Source: Bacteriovoracales bacterium (GTDB lineage: Bacteria > Bdellovibrionota > Bacteriovoracia > Bacteriovoracales > Bacteriovoracaceae). From it: a stretch of 64,000 nucleotides of DNA. Under the pieces are notes generated by a model that made no database searches, was not told the DNA's origin, and saw only the letters and a program-made list of their open reading frames with translations. Positions 9,023 to 16,313 of the stretch are shown here, piece after piece (the stretch's first letter is position 1; each line of letters opens with the position of its first letter). Position numbers and translations under genes: made by a program. The DNA lies in the NCBI GenBank assembly GCA_028346125.1, contig JAOMEV010000006.1, positions 1-64,000 of the forward strand. The letters run 5' to 3'.

Positions 9023-10384
9023 ATGGATCAAAATGAAATATTAAAAGAGTTCGAAAAGTCTTCAGTTAATAAAATTAAACTTGCCGTAACAGATATGGAC
9101 GGTATTTTAAGAGGTAAGTACATTCATATCGAAAAGTTCAAATCTGCCATTCAAAGTGGATTTGGCTTTTGTGATGTCATTCTCGGTTGGGATGCCAACG
9201 ATCGATGCTACGAAAACACCGACGAGTCAGATTTTACAGGTTGGCATACAGGCTATCCAGACAGCCCAGCGAGAATTGATCCTGATACATACAGAAAAGT
9301 TCCCTGGGATGACAACGTTCCTTTCTTTTTAGCTGATCTTACAGATGATAAGGGTGCATCTCTTGATATTTGCCCTCGTGGGCTACTGAAAAAAGTACGA
9401 AAAGAGTCCATGGACTTGGGGTTTAAACCTTTATTCGCACAAGAATTCGAATGGTTTAATTTTAGAGAAAACTCTGAAGATATAAATGATGCTGGTTTTC
9501 ATAACCCTACCCCCATTACCAGGGGTATGTTTGGCTACTCTATCATTAGGGCAAGTAGAAATAGAGAGTTTATTAACGATATTTTTGATTTAATGAATCT
9601 CTTTAAAGTACCGCTTGAAGGAATTCATACAGAAACAGGACCTGGCGTCTACGAAGCGGCCATTCTTTATGATGAAATTTTAGAAGCTGCTGATAGAGCT
9701 GTTCTTTTTAAAACAGGCCTCAAGGAAATTGGAAACTTTCACGAAATCATTCCTTCATTTATGGCAAAATGGAGTGATGATTATCCTGGTTGTAGCGGTC
9801 ACCTTCATCAAAGTCTATGGAAAGACGGTAAAAATATTTTCTTTGACCCCCAAGCAAAAAATAAGATAAGCCCCTTGATGGAGCACTATATAGCAGGAGT
9901 TCTTCATTGCCTCCCAGAGATACTTCCCCTTTACGCTCCAACTGTTAATAGCTACAAAAGGCTGACGGAAGGTGCTTGGGCCCCCACGACTCTTACATGG
10001 GGAATTGACAACAGAACTTGTGCTTTAAGGGCCATTCCTGGTAGTGAAAAATCATCTCGATTAGAAATGAGAGTTCCAGGCTCTGATGCGAACCCCTATC
10101 TTGCTATGGCCGCATCCCTGGCCTCAGGACTTTATGGAATAAAAAATAAGCTTCCTCTCAAAACACCTCCGACACAAGGAAATGGCTACAAAGAAACTCA
10201 ATTTGGAAAACTTTCGAGACACCTTGGAGAAGCCTCTCAGAAAATGAAAGAGTCCAAAGTTGCGCTTGAGCTATTCGGGGAAAACTTTGTCCGCCATTTT
10301 TGTAAAACGAGAGAATGGGAATGGCAGCAACATCTTAATGCTGTATCAGACTGGGAGCTTAAACGATATTTTGAAATAATCTAA
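9023..10384 (+). CDS. Glutamine-synthetase-like gamma-glutamyl amide ligase
   Basis: A 453-residue member of the glutamine synthetase superfamily of the PuuA/GlnA4 kind. Such enzymes join glutamate to an amine with ATP. Visible motifs are the catalytic Glu-rich ETGPGVYEAA, GCSGHLHQSLW (nucleotide and metal site), NSYKRLTEGAWAPTTLTWG and RLEMRVPGSDANPYLAMA. The AWAPTTLTWG form is typical of glutamyl-polyamine or glutamyl-amine synthetases rather than nitrogen-assimilating GlnA. No GlnA-type adenylylation Tyr loop is evident. With the Eat-type permease upstream, the likely substrate is ethanolamine (product gamma-glutamylethanolamide), as described for Streptomyces GlnA4; substrate is inference. 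Confidence 0.88.
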   Translation: MDQNEILKEFEKSSVNKIKLAVTDMDGILRGKYIHIEKFKSAIQSGFGFCDVILGWDANDRCYENTDESDFTGWHTGYPDSPARIDPDTYRKVPWDDNVPFFLADLTDDKGASLDICPRGLLKKVRKESMDLGFKPLFAQEFEWFNFRENSEDINDAGFHNPTPITRGMFGYSIIRASRNREFINDIFDLMNLFKVPLEGIHTETGPGVYEAAILYDEILEAADRAVLFKTGLKEIGNFHEIIPSFMAKWSDDYPGCSGHLHQSLWKDGKNIFFDPQAKNKISPLMEHYIAGVLHCLPEILPLYAPTVNSYKRLTEGAWAPTTLTWGIDNRTCALRAIPGSEKSSRLEMRVPGSDANPYLAMAASLASGLYGIKNKLPLKTPPTQGNGYKETQFGKLSRHLGEASQKMKESKVALELFGENFVRHFCKTREWEWQQHLNAVSDWELKRYFEII

Positions 10385-10397
10385 AAAGGTTAAAAAA

Positions 10398-11558
10398 ATG
10401 AATTGGAACCTCCACTATAATTATCACTTTCCTACTGAAGTCTTCTTTGGCCCTGGTATTGTGAAAACACTAGGGACCCATCTTAAAGATAGAAATTATA
10501 AAAGTCCTCTTCTCGTAACTGATGAGGGCCTTTCTAAACTTCCACTCTTTAAAAAAATCTACGAAGACCTCAAATCTTCAGGTCTTGCACCAGAAGGTCA
10601 CCATCAAATCCATAAAAACCCTATAAAAGATGACGTCCTATCAGGAGTTGAAACCTATCATAAAAAAAGTTGTGATTCTATCATTGGACTTGGAGGAGGT
10701 GCCTCCATGGATGTGGCCAGGGCCATTGCTCTCAAATGCCACCATGAAAGAGATCTCTTTGATTTTGACGACTCTCTTGGTGGGGATAAATATGTTACCG
10801 AAGAAATCCCCTATTTTGTAACTATTCCAACAACAAGCGGGACAGGAAGTGAAGTTGGGAGAAGCACTGTTATTGCTGATAACAAAAGTAAAGAAAAGAA
10901 AATTCTCTTTTCACCTCGCTTAATGGCCAAAGCTGTTTTTGCAGACCCTGAACTCACCTTAGACCTTCCCTTTCATGTAACCGCGGCAACGGGAATGGAT
11001 GCACTTACTCATAATATAGAGGCCTATCTGGCCAAGGGATTTAACCCTCTTTGCGATGGATTGGCCCTAGAGGGTATAAGACTTATTGGGGAATCTCTCG
11101 AAATGGCCACTCATAAACCTTCTTTAGAGGCCCAAAGCAAAATGATGATGGCCGCTCTCATGGGAGCAACGGCATTTCAGAAAGGGTTAGGGGTTGTACA
11201 CTCTACGGCTCACCCCCTATCAACTCTTTTCGATCTCCACCATGGACTGGCCAACGCCATCATGCTAAAATATGGGTTGGAATACAATGCAGAAACTTCT
11301 GGAGATAAACTGGAATTTCTTTCTAAACACCTTAATATTGAAGACCAAACAGCAGAAGGGTTCATTAACTTTGTTCATTCTCTTACCCAATCGCTAGGTC
11401 TTCCTCAAACATTATCTAGTCAAGGTGTGAAAGAGAAGGATATTGAAAAACTTGCGGCCCTTGCCATTAAGGATGTCTGCCATCAATCAAACCCTAGGCC
11501 TGTAACTGAATTCGATTTTAGAAAAATTTATAAGAATGCTCTTAAGGGAGATCAATAA
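10398..11558 (+). CDS. Iron-containing alcohol dehydrogenase
   Basis: A 386-residue group III (iron-type) alcohol dehydrogenase. The NAD-binding GGGS-type loop is GLGGGASMDVARAIA near residue 97, TIPTTSGTGSEVG is present, and the metal-binding Asp/His set is seen in DALTHNIEAY, HSTAHPLST and DLHHGLANAIM. The gene begins 13 bases after the ligase gene with AAAAGG upstream. In this operon it would oxidise the free hydroxyl of a gamma-glutamyl amino alcohol to the aldehyde. That step is the difference from the putrescine Puu pathway, where an FAD amine oxidase works at this point. Confidence 0.9.
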   Translation: MNWNLHYNYHFPTEVFFGPGIVKTLGTHLKDRNYKSPLLVTDEGLSKLPLFKKIYEDLKSSGLAPEGHHQIHKNPIKDDVLSGVETYHKKSCDSIIGLGGGASMDVARAIALKCHHERDLFDFDDSLGGDKYVTEEIPYFVTIPTTSGTGSEVGRSTVIADNKSKEKKILFSPRLMAKAVFADPELTLDLPFHVTAATGMDALTHNIEAYLAKGFNPLCDGLALEGIRLIGESLEMATHKPSLEAQSKMMMAALMGATAFQKGLGVVHSTAHPLSTLFDLHHGLANAIMLKYGLEYNAETSGDKLEFLSKHLNIEDQTAEGFINFVHSLTQSLGLPQTLSSQGVKEKDIEKLAALAIKDVCHQSNPRPVTEFDFRKIYKNALKGDQ

Positions 11559-11560
11559 AA

Positions 11561-12322
11561 ATGCTTAAAATTGGACTTACACCATGCTTTCTATATCCGG
11601 ATCCGACAAGAAAGGTTTTTAGTAAAAAGTCACTGGCCTATATAGAAAAAGATATGGCCACTTACGTAGGCTCCTACGACTGTATGCCAATTCTTATTCC
11701 CGACCTCAAGGGAGAGCACTTACAAAAATTTTTAGATCAACTCGATGGCTTTATTTTCCAAGGGGGGTCAGATATTTCTCCTACAAGCTACGGAGAGAAA
11801 CCCATTGAAAATGAACGCTGGCCTGGAGACCCCTATAGGGATAAATTCGAACTCAAAATCTTAAAGTATGCCTTTGAGAGAAATAAACCGATTCTTGGTA
11901 TCTGCCGAGGAATGCAACTCATTAATATCTTTTTTAAGGGCACTCTCTATCAAGACTTGGCAATTGAAACAAAGACACCTCTCAAACACAGAAGCCAGGA
12001 AGAGTATGATAAAGTCAACCACTCTATTTCTTTGAGCGAAGAAGGAGTTCTTTCTAAACTATACAATGGCTCAAAGGAAGTCAGAGTCAATTCTGTTCAT
12101 CACCAGGGAGTGAAAAAACTCGGCTCTGACCTCAATATAGAAGCCGTTTGCCCTATCGATAATCTGGTAGAGGCCATCAGTTACAAAAAGTTTAATGAAA
12201 ACTTCATTTTAGGTGTCCAGTGGCATCCGGAGTTCTCGAAAACACTAAAAGGAGAAGTCATTGATCCTTCTCCTTTGCTAGAAAATTTTTTAAAAAGGGC
12301 CCAAGAAAGAAAGGAAAAGTAA
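11561..12322 (+). CDS. PuuD-like gamma-glutamyl hydrolase (class I amidotransferase, C26)
   Basis: A 253-residue class I glutamine amidotransferase fold of the peptidase C26/PuuD family, which cleaves gamma-glutamyl amides to glutamate plus free amine. The oxyanion segment is FQGGSDISP, the nucleophile elbow is GICRGMQLINI (Cys near residue 110), and the His-Glu pair lies in GVQWHPEF near residue 223. The segment VNSVHHQGVK is also typical. It starts two bases after the previous stop with AAGGGAGA upstream. In the operon it would release the final amino acid from its glutamyl carrier, for example glycine from gamma-glutamylglycine. Confidence 0.9.
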   Translation: MLKIGLTPCFLYPDPTRKVFSKKSLAYIEKDMATYVGSYDCMPILIPDLKGEHLQKFLDQLDGFIFQGGSDISPTSYGEKPIENERWPGDPYRDKFELKILKYAFERNKPILGICRGMQLINIFFKGTLYQDLAIETKTPLKHRSQEEYDKVNHSISLSEEGVLSKLYNGSKEVRVNSVHHQGVKKLGSDLNIEAVCPIDNLVEAISYKKFNENFILGVQWHPEFSKTLKGEVIDPSPLLENFLKRAQERKEK

Positions 12323-13684
12323 ATGTTATCAAATAATCCCTTTACTGAAGAAGCCATTGAAATCCCTTCAAATAATTCAGAGGAACTTCTACAAAATTTT
12401 AATTTTCAAAAAGAAAATCAAAAGAAATGGGCCAAAACTCCTCTTAAGGAACGTCTTTCCTATATAGAAAAGTTTTCTGAAGAGCTCAATAAAAGAGAAG
12501 AGGAACTGGCAAAAACTCTTACAAAAGAAATGGGTAAACCTTTTAAAGAGTCCCTTAATGAAATCAGAGGGGCCAGATCAAGGATTAAGTTTTTCCTCAA
12601 AAACTCAGAAGAAAGCTTAAGCCCTAGAGATTACTCAAGACCAGGATTAGGAGAGGAAATACATTTTGAGCCCTTGGGTGTTATCGGGAACATTTCTGCT
12701 TGGAATTACCCCTATCTCATTGGAGTTAATGTTTTTATCCCGGCCCTTATATGTGGAAATTGTGTCGTCTACAAACCCTCTGAATTCACTTCATTAACAG
12801 GTTTAGAAATTCAAAAGATTTTTAATGACATTGGACTTCCTCCTTATGCTTTCCAAGTGGCCATTGGTGGAAAAGATGTTGGAGAACTTCTCCTAAAATT
12901 GCCCCTCGATGGAATCTTTTTTACAGGTTCCTACAAAACGGGCGCCTTTATCCACAATCAGGTTTCTCCAAAGCTTATTCCCGTAGGTCTAGAACTTGGA
13001 GGAAAAGATCCTCTCTACGTAACAGACGACCTGGATGATATCTCACAAGTCGCTGAAGCTGCCTGCGAAGGTGTCTTTTATAATAATGGGCAGAGCTGTT
13101 GCTCTGTCGAAAGAATTTATGTCCACGAAAAAGTTTATAAAGAATTTCTTGAGAAATTTAAAAAAAGTGTGGAAGGACTCAAAACTGGTGACCCAATGGT
13201 CCCTGAAACGACCCAGGGACCCCTAACAAGAAAAGATCACGTATCCTACTTAGAGAACCAGGTTCAAGATGCCCTTTCAAAAGGCGCTGAGGTTGTTTTC
13301 CGTGGAGAAGTTCCCAAAAAAACAGGATACTTCTTTCCCCCGACAATCTTAAAAAATGTTAACCATAAAATGGAAATCATGAATGAAGAAAGTTTTGGCC
13401 CTATTATAGGAATCCAATGCGTCTCTAATGACGAAGAGGCCATCCAGCTTATGAACGATACCTCTTATGGTTTGACATCAAGCGTATTCGCCAAGGACGA
13501 AAGAAGAGGAAGGAACATACTGAGTCAAATTAATTCGGGAACAGGTTACCTTAATTGCTGCGACAGAGTATCTCCCTATCTACCGTGGTCAGGAAGGAAA
13601 AATTCGGGACTTGGCTCGACCCTCTCTTTTTTAGGGATCCAAACTTTCTGTCAACCAAAGGCTTACCACATAAAATCAACCTAA
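12323..13684 (+). CDS. NAD(P)-dependent aldehyde dehydrogenase
   Basis: A 453-residue aldehyde dehydrogenase. Visible are the WNYPYLI and YKPSEFTSLTG cofactor segments, the catalytic-base motif LELGGKDP, the catalytic Cys in NGQSCCSVER, and the C-terminal PWSGRKNSGLG. Its ATG directly follows the stop of the hydrolase gene, with AGAAAGGA upstream, so the two are coupled. In the operon it would oxidise the gamma-glutamyl aldehyde to the acid before hydrolysis. It is somewhat shorter than the usual 480-500 residues but all key motifs are present. Confidence 0.9.
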   Translation: MLSNNPFTEEAIEIPSNNSEELLQNFNFQKENQKKWAKTPLKERLSYIEKFSEELNKREEELAKTLTKEMGKPFKESLNEIRGARSRIKFFLKNSEESLSPRDYSRPGLGEEIHFEPLGVIGNISAWNYPYLIGVNVFIPALICGNCVVYKPSEFTSLTGLEIQKIFNDIGLPPYAFQVAIGGKDVGELLLKLPLDGIFFTGSYKTGAFIHNQVSPKLIPVGLELGGKDPLYVTDDLDDISQVAEAACEGVFYNNGQSCCSVERIYVHEKVYKEFLEKFKKSVEGLKTGDPMVPETTQGPLTRKDHVSYLENQVQDALSKGAEVVFRGEVPKKTGYFFPPTILKNVNHKMEIMNEESFGPIIGIQCVSNDEEAIQLMNDTSYGLTSSVFAKDERRGRNILSQINSGTGYLNCCDRVSPYLPWSGRKNSGLGSTLSFLGIQTFCQPKAYHIKST

Positions 13685-13691
13685 TTCTCCA

Positions 13692-13720
13692 TTGGCAAAT
13701 ATACCAAAATAAACTATGAT
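13692..13720 (+). promoter_or_regulatory. Sigma-70 type promoter
   Basis: TTGGCA at 13692-13697 and TATGAT at 13715-13720 are separated by 17 bases. It lies between the aldehyde dehydrogenase gene and the gene at 13762, giving a short leader. Confidence 0.55.
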
Positions 13721-13761
13721 GCCACCTTCTGTTTTTAGTAATTTGAGGAGAAGAAAACGCG

Positions 13762-14196
13762 ATGAGTCTTTTAAAGGATGTGCTGGAAAAGGCTGGCTTT
13801 AAGGCCACTGAACCTGAAAAGAAAAAAAATAGACCTTCAAAACAACGATCCTTCCAGCCCAGAAAGAAGGCACATACTCATCACAAGCAAAGAAACACCT
13901 GTGAAGCCTGTCAGGCGATTTGCCCAGATGTTGAACTTTATAGTCATAAGAACCCTTCTCTGTTACATGCGAAATGGATTTGTGTCCCTTGTGCAGACAA
14001 AAATATGATCCCTGATGACCAGAGAAAAACGGCCCAAAGTGAAAGCTCAAAACAGCGAACTTTTAGAAGATACTTTGGCAGAACGGTGAAATATATTCCA
14101 AAACCCGAAGAGACAAAGGACCAGGATAATAAAAGAGGCCCTTCAAATAAAAATTCCAGGCATCAAAAAACGAACTCATTCAAGAAAAAATATTAA
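13762..14196 (+). CDS. Basic protein with two CxxC pairs
   Basis: A 144-residue, strongly basic cytoplasmic protein. Two CxxC pairs (CEAC near residue 52 and CVPC near residue 79) with HAKWIC between them suggest one zinc ribbon. Both flanks are low-complexity Lys/Arg/Gln/Ser sequence, as in small nucleic-acid or ribosome-binding proteins. It has its own promoter (13692-13720), a GAGGAG site upstream, and a clear terminator downstream, so it appears to be a single-gene unit. I recognise no named family. Confidence 0.7.
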   Translation: MSLLKDVLEKAGFKATEPEKKKNRPSKQRSFQPRKKAHTHHKQRNTCEACQAICPDVELYSHKNPSLLHAKWICVPCADKNMIPDDQRKTAQSESSKQRTFRRYFGRTVKYIPKPEETKDQDNKRGPSNKNSRHQKTNSFKKKY

Positions 14197-14203
14197 ATGG
14201 CAC

Positions 14204-14235
14204 AAAAAAAGGGTGCTCATAGGCACCCTTTTTTT
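14204..14235. terminator. Bidirectional intrinsic terminator
   Basis: An A7 run, stem GGGTGC, short loop, complementary GCACCC and T7 run form a hairpin with U tails on both strands. It separates the + gene ending at 14196 from the convergent - gene ending at 14254. Confidence 0.9.
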
Positions 14236-14253
14236 ATTATATGACTTTGTTAT

Positions 14254-15006
14254 TTAGAGTGAAAGTCCAAGGTTTAAACCTACCCAAGGAGAGATTCCCT
14301 TTCCTGGTAAAAACCATTTTCCTGTTCCGTTGGCAAAATCTTTAGAGATATACTTTGCTCCACCTAAAACCTGGACATTTAGTTTTTTCCAAAACCATCC
14401 GTAACCAACTCCTAAGTGACCATAAAGACCCGCTGCCTTAGCAATTCCACTAACATTTCCATTTCTCACTTTAGTAAGGTCAGTAAAGTCAACTCTCATT
14501 GCTCCAATTTCTGTTTGAAGAAGAAAGCTATCAGTAAAAGCCCCATTAAAGAAAAGGTTATATCTCAAACCTACAGATTGTCCAAAAAGATCAACCTCAT
14601 GTCCACTTTCAGTGTCTTCAAAAGTAGAGTTTAGAAAAGATGCATTTACACCTAATGTTGTCTTTCTTGTAAGCTTAAAATCTGCCCCAATTTGATAAGA
14701 ACCAAACATTAGCTCTGCAGGGCTTGTATAAACATTTACCTTTTTTGAAGAACTAACATCTTCAACAAGAACTGTTTCAACTTTTGATTCTTTTACTCTA
14801 GGCTTAAAAGCTTCACGTCTTTCCCTTTGAATCTCTTTTCTTTCCCAATAAGAAGGTCTAGAACGAGAATCTTCCTCATAGGAACGCTCTACACGATCGT
14901 TTTGATATGAGTCTTCCTCATGATAAGAATCTTCAAAGTAGGCCATTGATACAAGAGGCATATTTAGTGCCGTAGCAATAAAAAGTAGTTTCATCCAAGA
15001 TTTCAT
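14254..15006 (-). CDS. Outer-membrane beta-barrel-like protein
   Basis: A 250-residue exported protein. I place the start at ATG 15006, which has AAGGAGG seven bases upstream and gives a signal peptide (WMKLLFIATALNMPLVSMA); the longer frame to 15090 has neither. After the signal comes a 60-residue acidic/Arg-rich linker (DSYHEEDSYQND...). The rest is alternating amphipathic strands with Gly and aromatics (GYGWFWKKLNVQVLGGAKY) ending in a hydrophobic residue (LGLSL), as in small outer-membrane porin-like barrels. The function is unknown. Confidence 0.75.
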   Translation of the reverse strand: MKSWMKLLFIATALNMPLVSMAYFEDSYHEEDSYQNDRVERSYEEDSRSRPSYWERKEIQRERREAFKPRVKESKVETVLVEDVSSSKKVNVYTSPAELMFGSYQIGADFKLTRKTTLGVNASFLNSTFEDTESGHEVDLFGQSVGLRYNLFFNGAFTDSFLLQTEIGAMRVDFTDLTKVRNGNVSGIAKAAGLYGHLGVGYGWFWKKLNVQVLGGAKYISKDFANGTGKWFLPGKGISPWVGLNLGLSL

Positions 15007-15379
15007 AGTTTTCCTCCTTACTATATGTGGTTGAAAATTTTTTCTTTTTCTAATGCTATGTATAAAGCAAGTTCCATGCCAATTAGGCATAAAGCTAAGT
15101 ATTTGATTTTATTTTATGAAAGGAGTAATTTAGTGGAGCACTCATTTTAAGGTGTATAAATTTAAGACGCTTGGTAAAAACTTTAACAATTTCTTTGACC
15201 TTTTAATTTGAAAATAAATTTTATTTAATTCAAAAAAACTATTTGTAAAGTTTGGCCGTAATCCCTTACTTTTTTGTTTCTTTCTCATGAAACTCGTGTC
15301 TATAAAGTCTTCTATCCCTTTGTCCAAAAGGGTGCAATGCAGTTTAAATATGCCCGTTAAATAAAAGAGAGACAGTCCT

Positions 15380-16306
15380 ATGAACCAATTAAAACTTACC
15401 ATGACCCTTATTGGTCTTTTCATTATTGCTGGACATGCTTTTGGAAACTATCAAACCTACTCATCAAAACCAATTAATATTGATGGCGTCTACTCTAAAG
15501 AGAACAGACACAATCCACCTCGATCGTTTAAAAAAAGAAGACGGCGTCTCGAAAGAAGAAATGAAAAAATGGTCGCCGATGAAATAGAAATGATCAGATG
15601 GGAAGAAGAAAAGAAACTAAAATACAAACTTAAAAAGGCATTCACTAAAATAAATCACAATAACAAAAAATACCGTACAGTGAGCCTACGTAATGAAATT
15701 GAGCAAGACCAAGAGACTCTTCCACACTGGAACAAGTTCAGCACTTTGAAATTTTCACCTTATTTTGGGATCTCGCACCTTAAAGGAAGTACAGGAGAAT
15801 TTCAAAGTGATATGGCCATTGGGGGAAGCCTTGAAACGTCCGTAAACCGTTTTATCTCTATTCATATTGGAGCTAATTATTTCAATGTTAATTTGCCTGA
15901 CTCTCTTGAAGCAAATAATTGGAATAATTACCAAGGAACAAAACTCAGCAAGCTTGGTATTGAAATTGGCCCAAAAGTTTTTATTCTCACAAGAAATAAT
16001 CTAAGGCCCTATTTAGGTGTTGGGTTAGGGCTAAATCAAATGAGCCTTAAAAAGGATTACTCAATTAATGATGCAGGATTTATGGGAGATTCTCAAAAAT
16101 TATCATTCGACTCTTTATTCTGGGGACTTCAATTAGGTACAGAATATTACTTTAGTAAGACTATGGGCCTTAATGCCTTTGTTAAATATTCATGGCAACA
16201 ATCAGATTTTTCTGGACAACCTAATTCCAACCTAAGATCTCACATAGACTTTATCAAAAAGGCCAAAATGAGATCTATTAACTTTGGAATGATTATCCTT
16301 ATATAG
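15380..16306 (+). CDS. Outer-membrane beta-barrel-like protein
   Basis: A 308-residue protein with a signal peptide (LTMTLIGLFIIAGHAFG). A very basic linker (residues 45-95, FKKRRRRLERR...) precedes a C-terminal OmpW/OprF-like barrel (FSPYFGISHLKGSTGEF, LRPYLGVGLGLNQMSL, GLQLGTEYYFSKTMGLNAFV). It ends in the hydrophobic strand INFGMIILI. Overall design resembles the preceding minus-strand gene (signal, charged linker, barrel), so the two could be distant relatives. The function is unknown. Confidence 0.75.
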   Translation: MNQLKLTMTLIGLFIIAGHAFGNYQTYSSKPINIDGVYSKENRHNPPRSFKKRRRRLERRNEKMVADEIEMIRWEEEKKLKYKLKKAFTKINHNNKKYRTVSLRNEIEQDQETLPHWNKFSTLKFSPYFGISHLKGSTGEFQSDMAIGGSLETSVNRFISIHIGANYFNVNLPDSLEANNWNNYQGTKLSKLGIEIGPKVFILTRNNLRPYLGVGLGLNQMSLKKDYSINDAGFMGDSQKLSFDSLFWGLQLGTEYYFSKTMGLNAFVKYSWQQSDFSGQPNSNLRSHIDFIKKAKMRSINFGMIILI

Positions 16307-16313
16307 AGGGCCT

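Noticed and set aside
9023-10384. Annotation as nitrogen-assimilating glutamine synthetase (glnA)
   Set aside because: Motif AWAPTTLTWG and operon context fit amine-glutamylating ligases instead.
9023-13684. Putrescine (Puu) pathway
   Set aside because: No FAD amine oxidase (PuuB); an alcohol dehydrogenase takes its place and the permease is of ethanolamine type. Kept only as an alternative.
15142-15423. 93-codon minus-strand frame before the barrel protein gene
   Set aside because: Overlaps the signal-peptide region of the 15380 gene antisense; composition is that of AT-rich noise.
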